From Denitrovibrio sp. (GTDB lineage Bacteria; Chrysiogenota; Deferribacteres; Deferribacterales; Geovibrionaceae), in NCBI GenBank assembly GCA_002869145.1, contig PKTM01000026.1, forward strand, positions 1 to 64,000: a stretch of DNA of 64,000 nt, read 5' to 3'. Each line of letters starts with the position of its first letter. Position 1 is the stretch's first letter. Shown piece by piece: positions 24,233 through 32,050 of this stretch. Under the pieces are notes generated by a model. It was not told where the DNA came from, ran no database searches, and saw only the letters and a program-made list of their open reading frames with translations. The position numbers were made by a program, and so were the translations under genes.

Positions 24233-24679
24233 TCACAGTATTTTCGGGATATCCCCTTTATTTAAAACGATAAATCTGTCGTCAAGGATGGGCGCAATCT
24301 CATTTATTACCGTTGACGGACGAAGGCCTCCGAACCCGCAACCGGGCAGAGGCATATATACTTTTTCCCAGCCTTGTTTATCTGCCAGCCTCTTCAGCTC
24401 TTCGGCGGAACGCTTCACAAGCATGATATCTGCTTGTGATGTCCAGGTCTCCTCCACAGGGAAGCTGATAAGCATCTCATCTATATGGTGAACATGATTG
24501 CCAAAGTTTGTCACTAGATAGCCAAGTTTTTCTGCTAGCCAGCTAACTGCTTTGCCGACTTCTTTTGCATTGCCGCGCCCCAGGTTCGCCTTGCCGTCCT
24601 TTTTTACTGTTCCATTTGTAGTAACAACAACAGGGGCTTTCCCTATGTAATCAACTAAATTTGCAGTTTCAAATTTCAT
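24233..24679 (-). CDS. Macro-domain ADP-ribose binding protein
   Basis: This 148-residue single-domain protein begins MKFETANLVDYIGKAPVVVT and has macro-domain features: VVVTTNGTVKKDGKANLGRG with the ADP-ribose loop, NAKEVGKAVSWLAEKLG, and a late PLPGCGFGGLRPSTVINEI phosphate-binding loop. Such proteins bind or hydrolyse ADP-ribose, its esters or O-acetyl-ADP-ribose. It overlaps the end of the DraG-like gene by 11 bases, so the two are coupled. I infer that it deals with ADP-ribose released when DraG demodifies NifH, or removes modification from another target. Enzymatic activity cannot be judged here. Confidence 0.82.
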   Translation of the reverse strand: MKFETANLVDYIGKAPVVVTTNGTVKKDGKANLGRGNAKEVGKAVSWLAEKLGYLVTNFGNHVHHIDEMLISFPVEETWTSQADIMLVKRSAEELKRLADKQGWEKVYMPLPGCGFGGLRPSTVINEIAPILDDRFIVLNKGDIPKIL

Positions 24680-25562
24680 CTGTGTACCTCACTGGGATAT
24701 CCATAAGTTCTCTGCACTGTATCCTTATAGCTCTTAAAACTTCTGTATCTATCTTTTTTGTCCATTTGGCCGGTATGCTGGAATAGCCGTAAAGTGCTCC
24801 TGCCATCATTCCGGCTATAGCGCCGTTAGTGTCAGCATCTCCCCCCTGATTCACCACGCCAACGAGTATTTTCTCGAAACTGGTTTCATCAGAGAAGTAG
24901 TGCATAACGGTTTTGAAAGTATCAACTATATATCCTGAAGACTCACCTTTGTATCTTGAATAAGAAAATTTGGGATTAATCTTTATAAGTCTGTTTGCAA
25001 TCTTCAGAGCATGCAGTTTGTCGCCTGTCTCTAAAAGTATTTTAGTCATCTCGCCGAAACAAAGTGTTATAAGGTCAGATTTTTTATTATTATGTGTAAG
25101 GTGAGACTGCAGCCTTGTCATCTGTTCAAAATATCCCCACTTTTTCAGGCAATATATTATAAGGGGCAGGTTTCGCATGGCAGCACCGTTTCCGGCGGCC
25201 ATCTCCGATTCCATCTGGACGGTTATCCCTTTCAGCATATAGTCCCTGATACCTTTTCGCACAGTGCTGCCTATGTCAACAGGCTTTGACCTCATCCACT
25301 GCACATAATGATCCCCTATGCAGTTCAAATTAAACCCCTGAGACTTTATAAGGCTGTTGCCCAGTGCCAGACTCATCTCGGTATCATCTGTTACACGTCC
25401 CGGTTTAAGCCTCAGCCAACCTCCTCCGGTGATCTTATTGTGGACACCTATGTTGACCTGTATCTCTCTGGGAGTCATAAACTCAGTAGTGGCTCCGAGG
25501 GCATCGCCCACTGCCAGCCCCACATAGCTGCCAAGAATTTTGTCATGTATATCATTTTTCAT
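24669..25562 (-). CDS. draG: ADP-ribosyl-dinitrogenase reductase hydrolase (DraG-like)
   Basis: A 297-residue ADP-ribosylglycohydrolase that removes ADP-ribose from an arginine, reactivating NifH when fixed nitrogen is scarce. The two metal-binding motifs are present: PGRVTDDTEMSLALG near residue 55-68 and NQGGDADTNGAIAGMMAGAL in the C-terminal third, with an AAGNGAAMRNLPLI segment between. ATG 25562 is chosen; an upstream TTG at 25568 adds two residues. It is divergent from the draT-like gene (35 bp apart) rather than cotranscribed with it, and cotranscribed with a macro-domain gene. Confidence 0.93.
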   Translation of the reverse strand: MKNDIHDKILGSYVGLAVGDALGATTEFMTPREIQVNIGVHNKITGGGWLRLKPGRVTDDTEMSLALGNSLIKSQGFNLNCIGDHYVQWMRSKPVDIGSTVRKGIRDYMLKGITVQMESEMAAGNGAAMRNLPLIIYCLKKWGYFEQMTRLQSHLTHNNKKSDLITLCFGEMTKILLETGDKLHALKIANRLIKINPKFSYSRYKGESSGYIVDTFKTVMHYFSDETSFEKILVGVVNQGGDADTNGAIAGMMAGALYGYSSIPAKWTKKIDTEVLRAIRIQCRELMDIPVRYTDEI

Positions 25563-25597
25563 TTGCAAACTCTGTTAACTTCTTTCATGATTCATTT

Positions 25598-26416
25598 ATG
25601 AGCATAAAGAAAAAGACCATTAGTAAGCTGAGCGACCTTAAAAGGTTTTATCACTTCACAAACCAAATCAATATTCCTACCGGAATGTTTGTGAGCAACG
25701 AATACAACCTGAACGTTCTCCCTATAACCATCAGCGGCGTGTGGGAATATTACAGTGATATCTTTAATGCTATTAAAAAAGCTGGAAACATTGAAGATGC
25801 AGCCTACATTTTCACAGGCGCTATGAACTCTCTGTTTTCTCTCTCCGAAAAGCACAACGGGAAGAAGCTCGGAAGCTATACCAGACTCCTCAAAGGGTGG
25901 CTTTTTGATTCTAACAGTGTCGAAGGCGCTGTTTTGAAAGGGTGGGTGGAGAGCCGATTCGGCATTACTCCTTTTTTTCATAAAGAGATTATTCCTGACG
26001 TAAACTCCGAACAATACTACGAATATATGGTAGAGAAGATGAACATTAAGCATAATAAAAACCTTATTTTTCATCAGCTTGACCTCCTGTATACATATAC
26101 TCAGGTAATCCTCCACACATTTTATAAAGAACAACTTCCCAAGCTGACTCTCTACAGGGGAGTTAATGATCTTTCAGAGCATCTGGTTGTCAAAGAACTG
26201 TCTGATAGAAACTTTTGCATTGAACAAAACTCACTTGTTTCATTCACATCGGACAGGGACATAGCCTCCCAGTTCGGAGACTATATCCTAACATCCTCTA
26301 TACCTTATACAAAAATAGTCTTCTTTTCAGAGCTTCTGCCTAATGTTAAATTCACCGGCGAGAAAGAATTTCTTGTCCTCGGCGGGCGGTATGACACAGA
26401 AGTTAGCTACTATTAA
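25598..26416 (+). CDS. draT: NAD+-dinitrogen-reductase ADP-ribosyltransferase (DraT)
   Basis: This 272-residue enzyme inactivates NifH by attaching ADP-ribose to a conserved arginine in response to ammonium or darkness/energy signals. Recognisable parts are FYHFTNQINIPTGMFVSNEY at the start, LLKGWLFDSNSVEGAVLKGW, LTLYRGVNDL (the R of the R-S-E triad), NSLVSFTSDRDIASQFGDYI, and the catalytic end GEKEFLVLGG. The length is standard for DraT. Together with the draG-like gene and the Arg101 site in NifH, reversible control of nitrogenase is very likely. Confidence 0.93.
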   Translation: MSIKKKTISKLSDLKRFYHFTNQINIPTGMFVSNEYNLNVLPITISGVWEYYSDIFNAIKKAGNIEDAAYIFTGAMNSLFSLSEKHNGKKLGSYTRLLKGWLFDSNSVEGAVLKGWVESRFGITPFFHKEIIPDVNSEQYYEYMVEKMNIKHNKNLIFHQLDLLYTYTQVILHTFYKEQLPKLTLYRGVNDLSEHLVVKELSDRNFCIEQNSLVSFTSDRDIASQFGDYILTSSIPYTKIVFFSELLPNVKFTGEKEFLVLGGRYDTEVSYY

Positions 26417-26420
26417 ACAG

Positions 26421-26449
26421 ATAAAATTATCTGTCCTAGATAATTTTAT
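26421..26449 (+). terminator. AT-rich inverted repeat after draT
   Basis: ATAAAATTATCT (26421-26432) and AGATAATTTTAT (26438-26449) form a perfect 12-bp stem with a 5-base loop, 4 bases after the draT stop. T-rich sequence is within the stem rather than after it, so it may be a terminator or simply a transcript-end structure. Confidence 0.5.
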
Positions 26450-26512
26450 TAAGAGCTACGCATCAACAAGTCAATGCTTCTCTCCCTCTCCGCTTGCCCC
26501 TTCGCAACAAGT

Positions 26513-26548
26513 TGCTCAGGCGCACTCCGAGAAGTACATCCTGTACTT
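26513..26548. repeat. Double-hairpin element, possibly a dispersed repeat
   Basis: The 108-bp gap between draT and nifZ is GC-richer than other gaps and carries two compact inverted repeats: GCAAC-AA-GTTGC near 26514-26525, and AAGTACA-TCC-TGTACTT at 26532-26548. There is no coding frame. The build resembles REP-like dispersed elements, but only one copy was noticed in this window. It could also be the end structure of the nifZ transcript. Confidence 0.35.
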
Positions 26549-26557
26549 TGGCAGACT

Positions 26558-26830
26558 TTAGCTAGTAGCCTTTTCGACCTTTACCCATGTTTCAGTCTCT
26601 TCATCAAAGTCTTCCACAACATCAAGTTCGCCTGCACGGAAACCGATACGTCTGTTTGATTCCATAAAATGAACCACATAAACCGGCTCAAAAAGAAAGT
26701 CCTGAATGTCACATATGAAACCTTCAAGCCCGACATAAGCTATCTCTTCGCCTCTGCTGCATCCGCCACAGGTTCCATCGTTGCGTATGACCTTGTTTAC
26801 TTTTACAAGCTGATTTATTTTCAGATCCAT
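26558..26830 (-). CDS. nifZ: NifZ family protein
   Basis: A 90-residue NifZ-domain protein, which in other diazotrophs assists P-cluster formation in the MoFe protein. The start MDLKINQLVKVNKVIRNDGT and the conserved core IQDFLFEPVYVVHFMESNR with IGFRAGELDVVED are typical. An added CGGCSRGE cysteine pair near residue 20 is notable. It follows the fdxB-type ferredoxin gene by one base and shares its sigma-54 promoter. Confidence 0.85.
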   Translation of the reverse strand: MDLKINQLVKVNKVIRNDGTCGGCSRGEEIAYVGLEGFICDIQDFLFEPVYVVHFMESNRRIGFRAGELDVVEDFDEETETWVKVEKATS

Positions 26831-26831
26831 A

Positions 26832-27095
26832 TTACGCCTCCAGAGGTTCGTGTGTAAGGCAACCTTTAGGGCAAGCCTTAGAGCAGGCGCGGCATCCTAT
26901 GCAGTTTCCATCATTTGTCACCTGCATAATCATTCTCGCATCGTCTTCTTCCTCTATTTCGTATGGGCCAAGACAGCCATATGCGCAGGATTTAAAACAT
27001 CTGGCACAGCCAATACATACCTCTTTGTCAATAGTCACAACAAACTGCGGTGTCCATGATGATCCGTTTTTCTTCACTCCTGTTACGTAAGCCAT
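26832..27095 (-). CDS. fdxB: nif-specific ferredoxin III (2[4Fe-4S])
   Basis: An 87-residue ferredoxin with two cysteine clusters, CIGCARCFKSC and CIGCRACSKACPKGC, and the N-terminal MAYVTGVKKNGSSWTPQFV typical of FdxB-type ferredoxin III. ATG 27095 is chosen because AGGAG lies 7 bases before it and because the sigma-54 promoter start site (about 27116) excludes the longer reading from 27131. It is a probable electron carrier for nitrogenase or cofactor assembly. It is first in an fdxB-nifZ transcript. Confidence 0.92.
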   Translation of the reverse strand: MAYVTGVKKNGSSWTPQFVVTIDKEVCIGCARCFKSCAYGCLGPYEIEEEDDARMIMQVTNDGNCIGCRACSKACPKGCLTHEPLEA

Positions 27096-27126
27096 ATCTT
27101 CACTCCTTATTTTTTCAAATTTAATA

Positions 27127-27142
27127 AGCAAAGGGTGTGCCT
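27127..27142 (-). promoter_or_regulatory. Sigma-54 promoter of fdxB-nifZ
   Basis: On the minus strand AGGCACACCCTTTGCT has GG and GC 10 bases apart and differs from the consensus only in the first base. It lies 32 bases upstream of fdxB and is nearly identical to the nifV promoter. Confidence 0.82.
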
Positions 27143-27193
27143 GTTTTATATGTTATTATTTATCAGTTGTTTATAAAAAACAGTCCTGATTTT

Positions 27194-27231
27194 TGTAACG
27201 TTATATACATTACAATGTAAAGAACATTACA
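27194..27231. promoter_or_regulatory. Two NifA upstream activator sites (fdxB/nifA)
   Basis: TGT-AACGTTATAT-ACA (27194-27209) and TGT-AAAGAACATT-ACA (27216-27231) both fit TGT-N10-ACA and are 22 bp apart centre to centre, two helical turns. They lie between the divergent fdxB and nifA promoters. Confidence 0.75.
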
Positions 27232-27374
27232 CTAAAAAAGCGATTAATTATTAAGCTTTAACGGTTAAATAGTGAGCAAATGTTACTAAAAAAACATAAT
27301 CGAATATCTCGGTTTAGTACTGATATGTAAGGATAATTGCGAATATTTCAGCAAAAATAATAGGACACTCTATA

Positions 27375-27390
27375 TGGCATCAACATTGCT
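27375..27390 (+). promoter_or_regulatory. Sigma-54 promoter immediately before nifA
   Basis: TGGCATCAACATTGCT has correct GG-N10-GC spacing (27376-27377 and 27388-27389). A start site 11-12 bases after GC falls at about 27400-27401, next to the nifA ATG at 27402, so a transcript from here would be essentially leaderless. No ribosome site precedes the ATG, which agrees. Confidence 0.6.
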
Positions 27391-27401
27391 TTTATAAAAA
27401 T

Positions 27402-29015
27402 ATGAATGCAAATTACTATAAAACCGCTTTAAACAGTATTTATGAAATAAGCGTTATACTTAACAGCTCCAACATGGTGCAGCACTCACTTTACAGATCA
27501 CTGCTCCAGATGGCTGACACTCTTTCTATGTCCAGAGGCGTTATACTCCTTATGGATAAAGAAACAAACGAGTTGGTTGTTGAAGCCTCCATAGGGATCG
27601 GCACAGAGGAGCACCCAGTTAAACGCACAAGGTACAAGACTGACGAAGGTGTTGTAGGCAAGGTTTTCAGCTTAGGATTGCCAATACTTATTCCAGACAT
27701 CTCAGAAGAGCCTCTCTTTTTGAATAAACTAGGCCGAATTAAATCAGACGAGGAGATCAGCTTTATCGGTGTACCCATAAAGCACGAGGGTGTGACATAT
27801 GGTGTTTTAGCTGTTGATAAGGTCGTCTCCAAAATGTATTCCATCACTACAGATGTGGATATACTAAAGATGATATCCACACTAATGGCATCTTACCTAT
27901 ACAAAATACAGTATTTCGAAAGCCAGATAGAGGCCATAGAGCAAGAACGTGCCCGTATTGAAGCTGAAAAGATGAAGCTTATGGGTGAAGTGAGCAAGAA
28001 ATATCAGTTTGAAGGACTTGTTGGCTCTGGAAGGCTAATGGGAAAGGTTCTTGATAAAATCCAGATGGTAACAGCCTCTGATTCTGCTGTTTTAATACGT
28101 GGTGAGAGCGGAACAGGCAAAGAGGTTGTTGCAAAAACAATTCATTACAACAGTGTACGCAGCAAAAAGCCTTTTGTAGCTGTAAACTGTGCGGCTATCC
28201 CTGGTGAGCTTATAGAGAGTGAGCTTTTTGGATATTCTAAGGGTGCATTCACAGGCGCAGCGGGAGAAAAAAAGGGTAAATTTGAGCAGGCAGATGGCGG
28301 AACAATATTTCTGGACGAAATAGGCGACATGCCTATGGAAGCTCAGAGCAAGCTTTTGCGAGTTCTTCAGGATAAAGTTGTAGAAAAACTTGGTGGAACC
28401 AGACCTGTTCAGGTTAACGTTCGAATACTTGCGGCCACAAACAAAAATCTTGAAGTTTATGTTCAGTCCGGAGAGTTCCGGCTTGACCTTTACTACAGGC
28501 TCAACGTGTTTGCGATATTTCTGCCGCCACTCAGAAAAAGAAAAGAAGATATACCTTAGATCGCTCATCATATAATAAAAAAGCTCAGCAGTCGCTACGA
28601 TAAAAATTACTCAATAACAAATGAAGCTTTAACAGCATTAATGGGATGTAATTATCCGGGTAATATCAGAGAGCTGGAAAACTGCATAGAGAGAGCCGCC
28701 TTCACAGCCGTTAACGGAAATATCAAACCGAAAGACATTTCATGTCAGCGTGGAGAGATGTGCCTGTCTAACCTTATGGAAAAGAGCATGTCGACTGAAC
28801 AGTCTAAACAGCACATATCACCACAGCCTATTGATAGCTTTGATGATGACAGCACAGAATATTTCAGCGAAGACTTGGACGAAAGAGAGCGTGTGGTTCA
28901 GGCGCTTGAAAAAGCAGGATGGGTACAGGCAAAAGCTGCCAGAATGCTGAACATGACAGTCCGTCAGATGAACTACCGCATCAAAAAATTTGATATCACT
29001 GTAAAAAAAATATAA
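27402..29015 (+). pseudogene. nifA: Nitrogenase regulator NifA with one in-frame stop
   Basis: The frame encodes a 537-residue NifA interrupted by TAG at 28557-28559. The N-terminal GAF domain covers about residues 10-165. The AAA+ domain (from about 208) has GESGTGKE (Walker A), GAFTGA (sigma-54 contact), [12 protein letters not shown] (Walker B) and RLDLYYRLNVF. After RKEDIP comes the stop, then the same frame resumes IAHHIIKKLSSRYDKNYSIT, the sensor II segment NYPGNIRELENCIERA, a linker, and a C-terminal HTH (GWVQAKAARMLNMTVRQMNY). Homologues usually have Leu at the stop position, so TTG to TAG would explain it. Truncated NifA would lack ATPase sensor II and DNA binding, leaving all sigma-54 nif promoters here without their activator unless the stop is read through or the base is wrong. 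Confidence 0.88.
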
Positions 29016-29101
29016 ATCTCAGTATGCCCTGAATTTTTGTTGGTTTTTCCTGTCAGTATCATTAGAATCCATATACTAATAATATTTCAAGAGGCATTAC
29101 A

Positions 29102-29635
29102 ATGAAGAGATTTCTAATACTACTTGTAACACTGCTTGTTTTTACAGGCACATCCTACGCCAAAGATGTTAACGTTGTTCTCCAGACCAATCAGGGGGAT
29201 ATAACTCTTAAGCTTCTACCGCTTGTGGCTCCGAAAGCTGTTGAAAATTTTACCACACATGTGAAAAACGGCTACTATAACGGCATAGCATTTCACCGTG
29301 TTATTAAAGGCTTTATGGTGCAGGGGGGCGATCCGACTGAGACAGGCAGAGGCGGAGAATCCATATGGGGAAAGAGCTTCGGTGACGAGTTCAACCAGAA
29401 CTATACCTTTGATAAACCAGGAATCTTAGCAATGGCAAACGCAGGACCAGGAACAAACGGAAGCCAGTTTTTCATAACAGTGGCACCAACACCATGGCTG
29501 AACTTCAAACACACTATATTCGGGTATGTGACTAAAGGATATGATGTTGTTGAACGCATTTCAAAAGTAAAAGTTGACGGTCAGTCCAGACCTTATGATG
29601 ATCAGGTAATACAAAAAGCATACATAAAAAAGTAA
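29102..29635 (+). CDS. Periplasmic cyclophilin-type peptidyl-prolyl isomerase
   Basis: A 177-residue cyclophilin with a signal peptide ([20 protein letters not shown]) that catalyses proline isomerisation in exported proteins. The active-site pattern is present: [41 protein letters not shown]. It is followed 12 bases later by a second cyclophilin that lacks a signal peptide, so the pair supplies both compartments, much like PpiA and PpiB. Confidence 0.93.
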   Translation: MKRFLILLVTLLVFTGTSYAKDVNVVLQTNQGDITLKLLPLVAPKAVENFTTHVKNGYYNGIAFHRVIKGFMVQGGDPTETGRGGESIWGKSFGDEFNQNYTFDKPGILAMANAGPGTNGSQFFITVAPTPWLNFKHTIFGYVTKGYDVVERISKVKVDGQSRPYDDQVIQKAYIKK

Positions 29636-29647
29636 CGGAGAATATTA

Positions 29648-30154
29648 ATGTCAAAGACTAAAGAACAGTATATCACAATGAAAACAACACAGGGGCAGAT
29701 CATATTTAAACTATTCCCTGAAATAGCTCCAAAGACAGTGGAAAACTTCACTACACACGTTGAAAACGGATATTATGACGGGATAGTGTTCCACAGGATA
29801 ATAGAAGGCTTTATGATACAAGGGGGCGACCCCACAGGTACAGGCCGAGGCGGCGAATCTATATGGGGGCACACTTTTGAAGACGAGTTTCACGAGGATT
29901 TCGAGTTTGAAGCTCCGGGAATTCTGGCTATGGCAAACGCAGGTCCCGGAACCAACGGCAGTCAGTTCTTTATTACAACAGTACCAACAGAGTGGCTGAA
30001 TAACAGACACACAATTTTCGGCAAAGTTGTTGACGGTATGGATGTTGTAAGAAAACTTGAAACGGTTGAAACAGGGATGGGCGACAGACCTATAGAGGAA
30101 CAAAAGATAATCAGCGCAAAATTACGTAAGACACCGCCGAAAAAAAAGGCATAA
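29648..30154 (+). CDS. Cytoplasmic cyclophilin-type peptidyl-prolyl isomerase
   Basis: A 168-residue PpiB-like cyclophilin without a signal peptide. Motifs [34 protein letters not shown] and [14 protein letters not shown] are intact, and the C-terminal tail is lysine-rich (KTPPKKKA). It is closely similar to the preceding exported paralogue, suggesting local duplication. A terminator follows at 30203-30232. Confidence 0.94.
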   Translation: MSKTKEQYITMKTTQGQIIFKLFPEIAPKTVENFTTHVENGYYDGIVFHRIIEGFMIQGGDPTGTGRGGESIWGHTFEDEFHEDFEFEAPGILAMANAGPGTNGSQFFITTVPTEWLNNRHTIFGKVVDGMDVVRKLETVETGMGDRPIEEQKIISAKLRKTPPKKKA

Positions 30155-30202
30155 TACTTCCATTTTTTTGCAGACTGACCTATCAGAATGATGTAAACAA
30201 TT

Positions 30203-30232
30203 AAAAGCTCCTAACAAAAGGGGCTTTTTTTT
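30203..30232 (+). terminator. Terminator after cyclophilin pair
   Basis: AAAAGCTCC pairs with GGGGCTTTT (one T-G wobble) and is followed by a run of eight T ending about 30232. Directly downstream of the second cyclophilin gene. Confidence 0.7.
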
Positions 30233-30288
30233 AACAGGCAAATATAAATAAGAGAAGTTGTATCTCGTAACAAATAAGAGGAAGCAGA

Positions 30289-31350
30289 ATGACAGATATA
30301 AGCAGAGATAAACCAGTTCTTGTAACAGGAGCCACAGGCTATGTGGCTGGACGTCTTGTGGAGAGGCTTCTTGCAGAGGGGCTTACAGTTCATGCAGCAG
30401 TTAGAAATATTTCAGACGAAACAAAACTTAAATATCTAAACAAGCTTGCAGAAGAATCTGATGGTGAAATTAAATATTTTAGTTCTGACCTGCTTATAAA
30501 CGGTTCATATGCAGAAGCCATGGAAGGGTGTGAGCTTGTTTACCACACTGCATCCCCATTTACATCAAAGATAAATGACCCACTAAAAGACCTTATAGAG
30601 CCTGCTGTTCTGGGTACTAAAAATGTTCTGGAACAGGCAAAAATGACTGACTCTGTTAAAAAAATTGTAGTAACAAGCAGCGTTGCAGCAATTTATGGCG
30701 ACAATGCAGACACTGAGAGAGTACCAAACGGCATCTTTACAGAGGAGCACTGGAACGTGTCCTCAAATGCTGGCCATCAGGCTTACTCCTATTCGAAAAC
30801 AATCGCAGAACAAGCCGCCTGGAAGATATCAAAAGATCAGGACAGATGGGAGCTTGTAACAGTAAACCCTTCTCTGGTGATAGGCTCAGGGATTAACCCT
30901 GACGGCACATCTGAAAGTTTCAGCATTGTAAAAAAACTAGGTGACGGTTCGCTGAAAAGCGGAGTGCCTCACTGGGAGATATCTTTGGTAGATGTGCGAG
31001 ACCTTGCCGAAGCTCATTTCCAAGCAGGTTTCAACAAAAAGGCTAAAGGGCGTTATATCGTTTCAGGACATGATTCCAGCCTGCTCCAGATGGCACAGCT
31101 GCTTAGAGAACACTATGGCAAAGCTTATCAGTTCCCAAATAAAATACTGCCAAAATCAATTGTGTGGCTTGTGGGGCCGTTACTGGACAAAAATATGACC
31201 AGAAAAGCAGTCAGCAGAAATGTTGGTCATCCGCTTAGAATAGATAACAAAAAAAGCAGAGAAGAACTTGGGATAACATACAGACCTCTGAAAGAGTCCA
31301 TTGTGTATTTTTTCCAGCAGATGGTAGAGAGCGGTCTAGTCGGTAAATAA
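30289..31350 (+). CDS. NAD(P)-dependent extended SDR (dihydroflavonol-4-reductase-like)
   Basis: A 353-residue Rossmann-fold reductase. VLVTGATGYVAGRLVERLL near residue 10 is the dinucleotide-binding GxxGxxx motif, and VVTSSVAAIYGDN with YSYSKTIAEQAAW provide the catalytic Ser and YxxxK. The NPSLVIGSGINPDGTS segment matches the dihydroflavonol-4-reductase/cinnamoyl-CoA-reductase branch. Bacterial members reduce varied ketones or aldehydes, and the substrate here is unknown. It stands alone. Confidence 0.88.
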   Translation: MTDISRDKPVLVTGATGYVAGRLVERLLAEGLTVHAAVRNISDETKLKYLNKLAEESDGEIKYFSSDLLINGSYAEAMEGCELVYHTASPFTSKINDPLKDLIEPAVLGTKNVLEQAKMTDSVKKIVVTSSVAAIYGDNADTERVPNGIFTEEHWNVSSNAGHQAYSYSKTIAEQAAWKISKDQDRWELVTVNPSLVIGSGINPDGTSESFSIVKKLGDGSLKSGVPHWEISLVDVRDLAEAHFQAGFNKKAKGRYIVSGHDSSLLQMAQLLREHYGKAYQFPNKILPKSIVWLVGPLLDKNMTRKAVSRNVGHPLRIDNKKSREELGITYRPLKESIVYFFQQMVESGLVGK

Positions 31351-31370
31351 ATAATTACACTATAAAGAGC

Positions 31371-31901
31371 TTATAAAGCTTTTATGACCTGATCTGCAAA
31401 GTTGCTGCATTCGTCTTCAGATATTTCGTCACGCATTTTTCTTCGTTCCGCCTTCTGCTCAGGAGACAGACCTATGCTGTCGTAAAACCTCTCCAGCCCT
31501 CCCCTGTCCTTTTCTGTCAAAACAGAAAAATCCATCCTACCGTGAAGCATCCCTTTTACCAACGGATTAAGCTCATATTTATCCAGAATAAGTTCCCCGC
31601 CGAACGACCTGCCATTCTTATGGATCACTTCTGTGCGCATGGCAACGCCAAACATCCCTAATCTACATGAGGCCAGAATGCTTCTTTGCTCAGCTATAAA
31701 CTCTTCCATTTCAGGCAGAAGCTTATGCGCATAGATACCAGAACCGAGCAAAACCATATTGTGTCTGCTCACATCCGGCGCATCTTTGACATCAGCTGTT
31801 TCAGCCAGATGCCCCTTCTCATTTAGAAAATCCGCTATCATCTGCGCCACTTGTGCTGTACTTCCATATCTGCTTGCATAAATCACTAAAATATCTGACA
31901 T
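31371..31901 (-). CDS. Flavodoxin-domain protein (HemG-like)
   Basis: A 176-residue protein starting MSDILVIYASRYGSTAQVAQ, with the FMN-binding T/S-x-T-G-type loop (SRYGSTAQ) of flavodoxins. A VLLGSGIYAHKLLPEMEEFI segment and C-terminal helices resemble menaquinone-dependent protoporphyrinogen oxidase HemG and related flavodoxin-like proteins. HemG function is possible but unproven; no heme genes are next to it. ATG 31901 is chosen over 31913 because it starts directly at the first strand. Confidence 0.8.
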   Translation of the reverse strand: MSDILVIYASRYGSTAQVAQMIADFLNEKGHLAETADVKDAPDVSRHNMVLLGSGIYAHKLLPEMEEFIAEQRSILASCRLGMFGVAMRTEVIHKNGRSFGGELILDKYELNPLVKGMLHGRMDFSVLTEKDRGGLERFYDSIGLSPEQKAERRKMRDEISEDECSNFADQVIKAL

Positions 31902-32050
31902 TTTCCTGCTCATCTTTTGAAATAAATTTTATATTGTCTATTATATAACAAAGAGCGCACCGGCTCAACAAAAGCAATCGATAATATCATGAAAGCAGGC
32001 ATAGCTATATAGGTGTTGTTTCCATCGTAAAAAAACTCTAATATCTTCAC

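Noticed and set aside
24233-26416. draT/draG/macro region as a DarTG-type DNA ADP-ribosylation toxin system
   Set aside because: The transferase has full DraT motifs and length, DraG is present, and the nif genes with the NifH arginine are adjacent.
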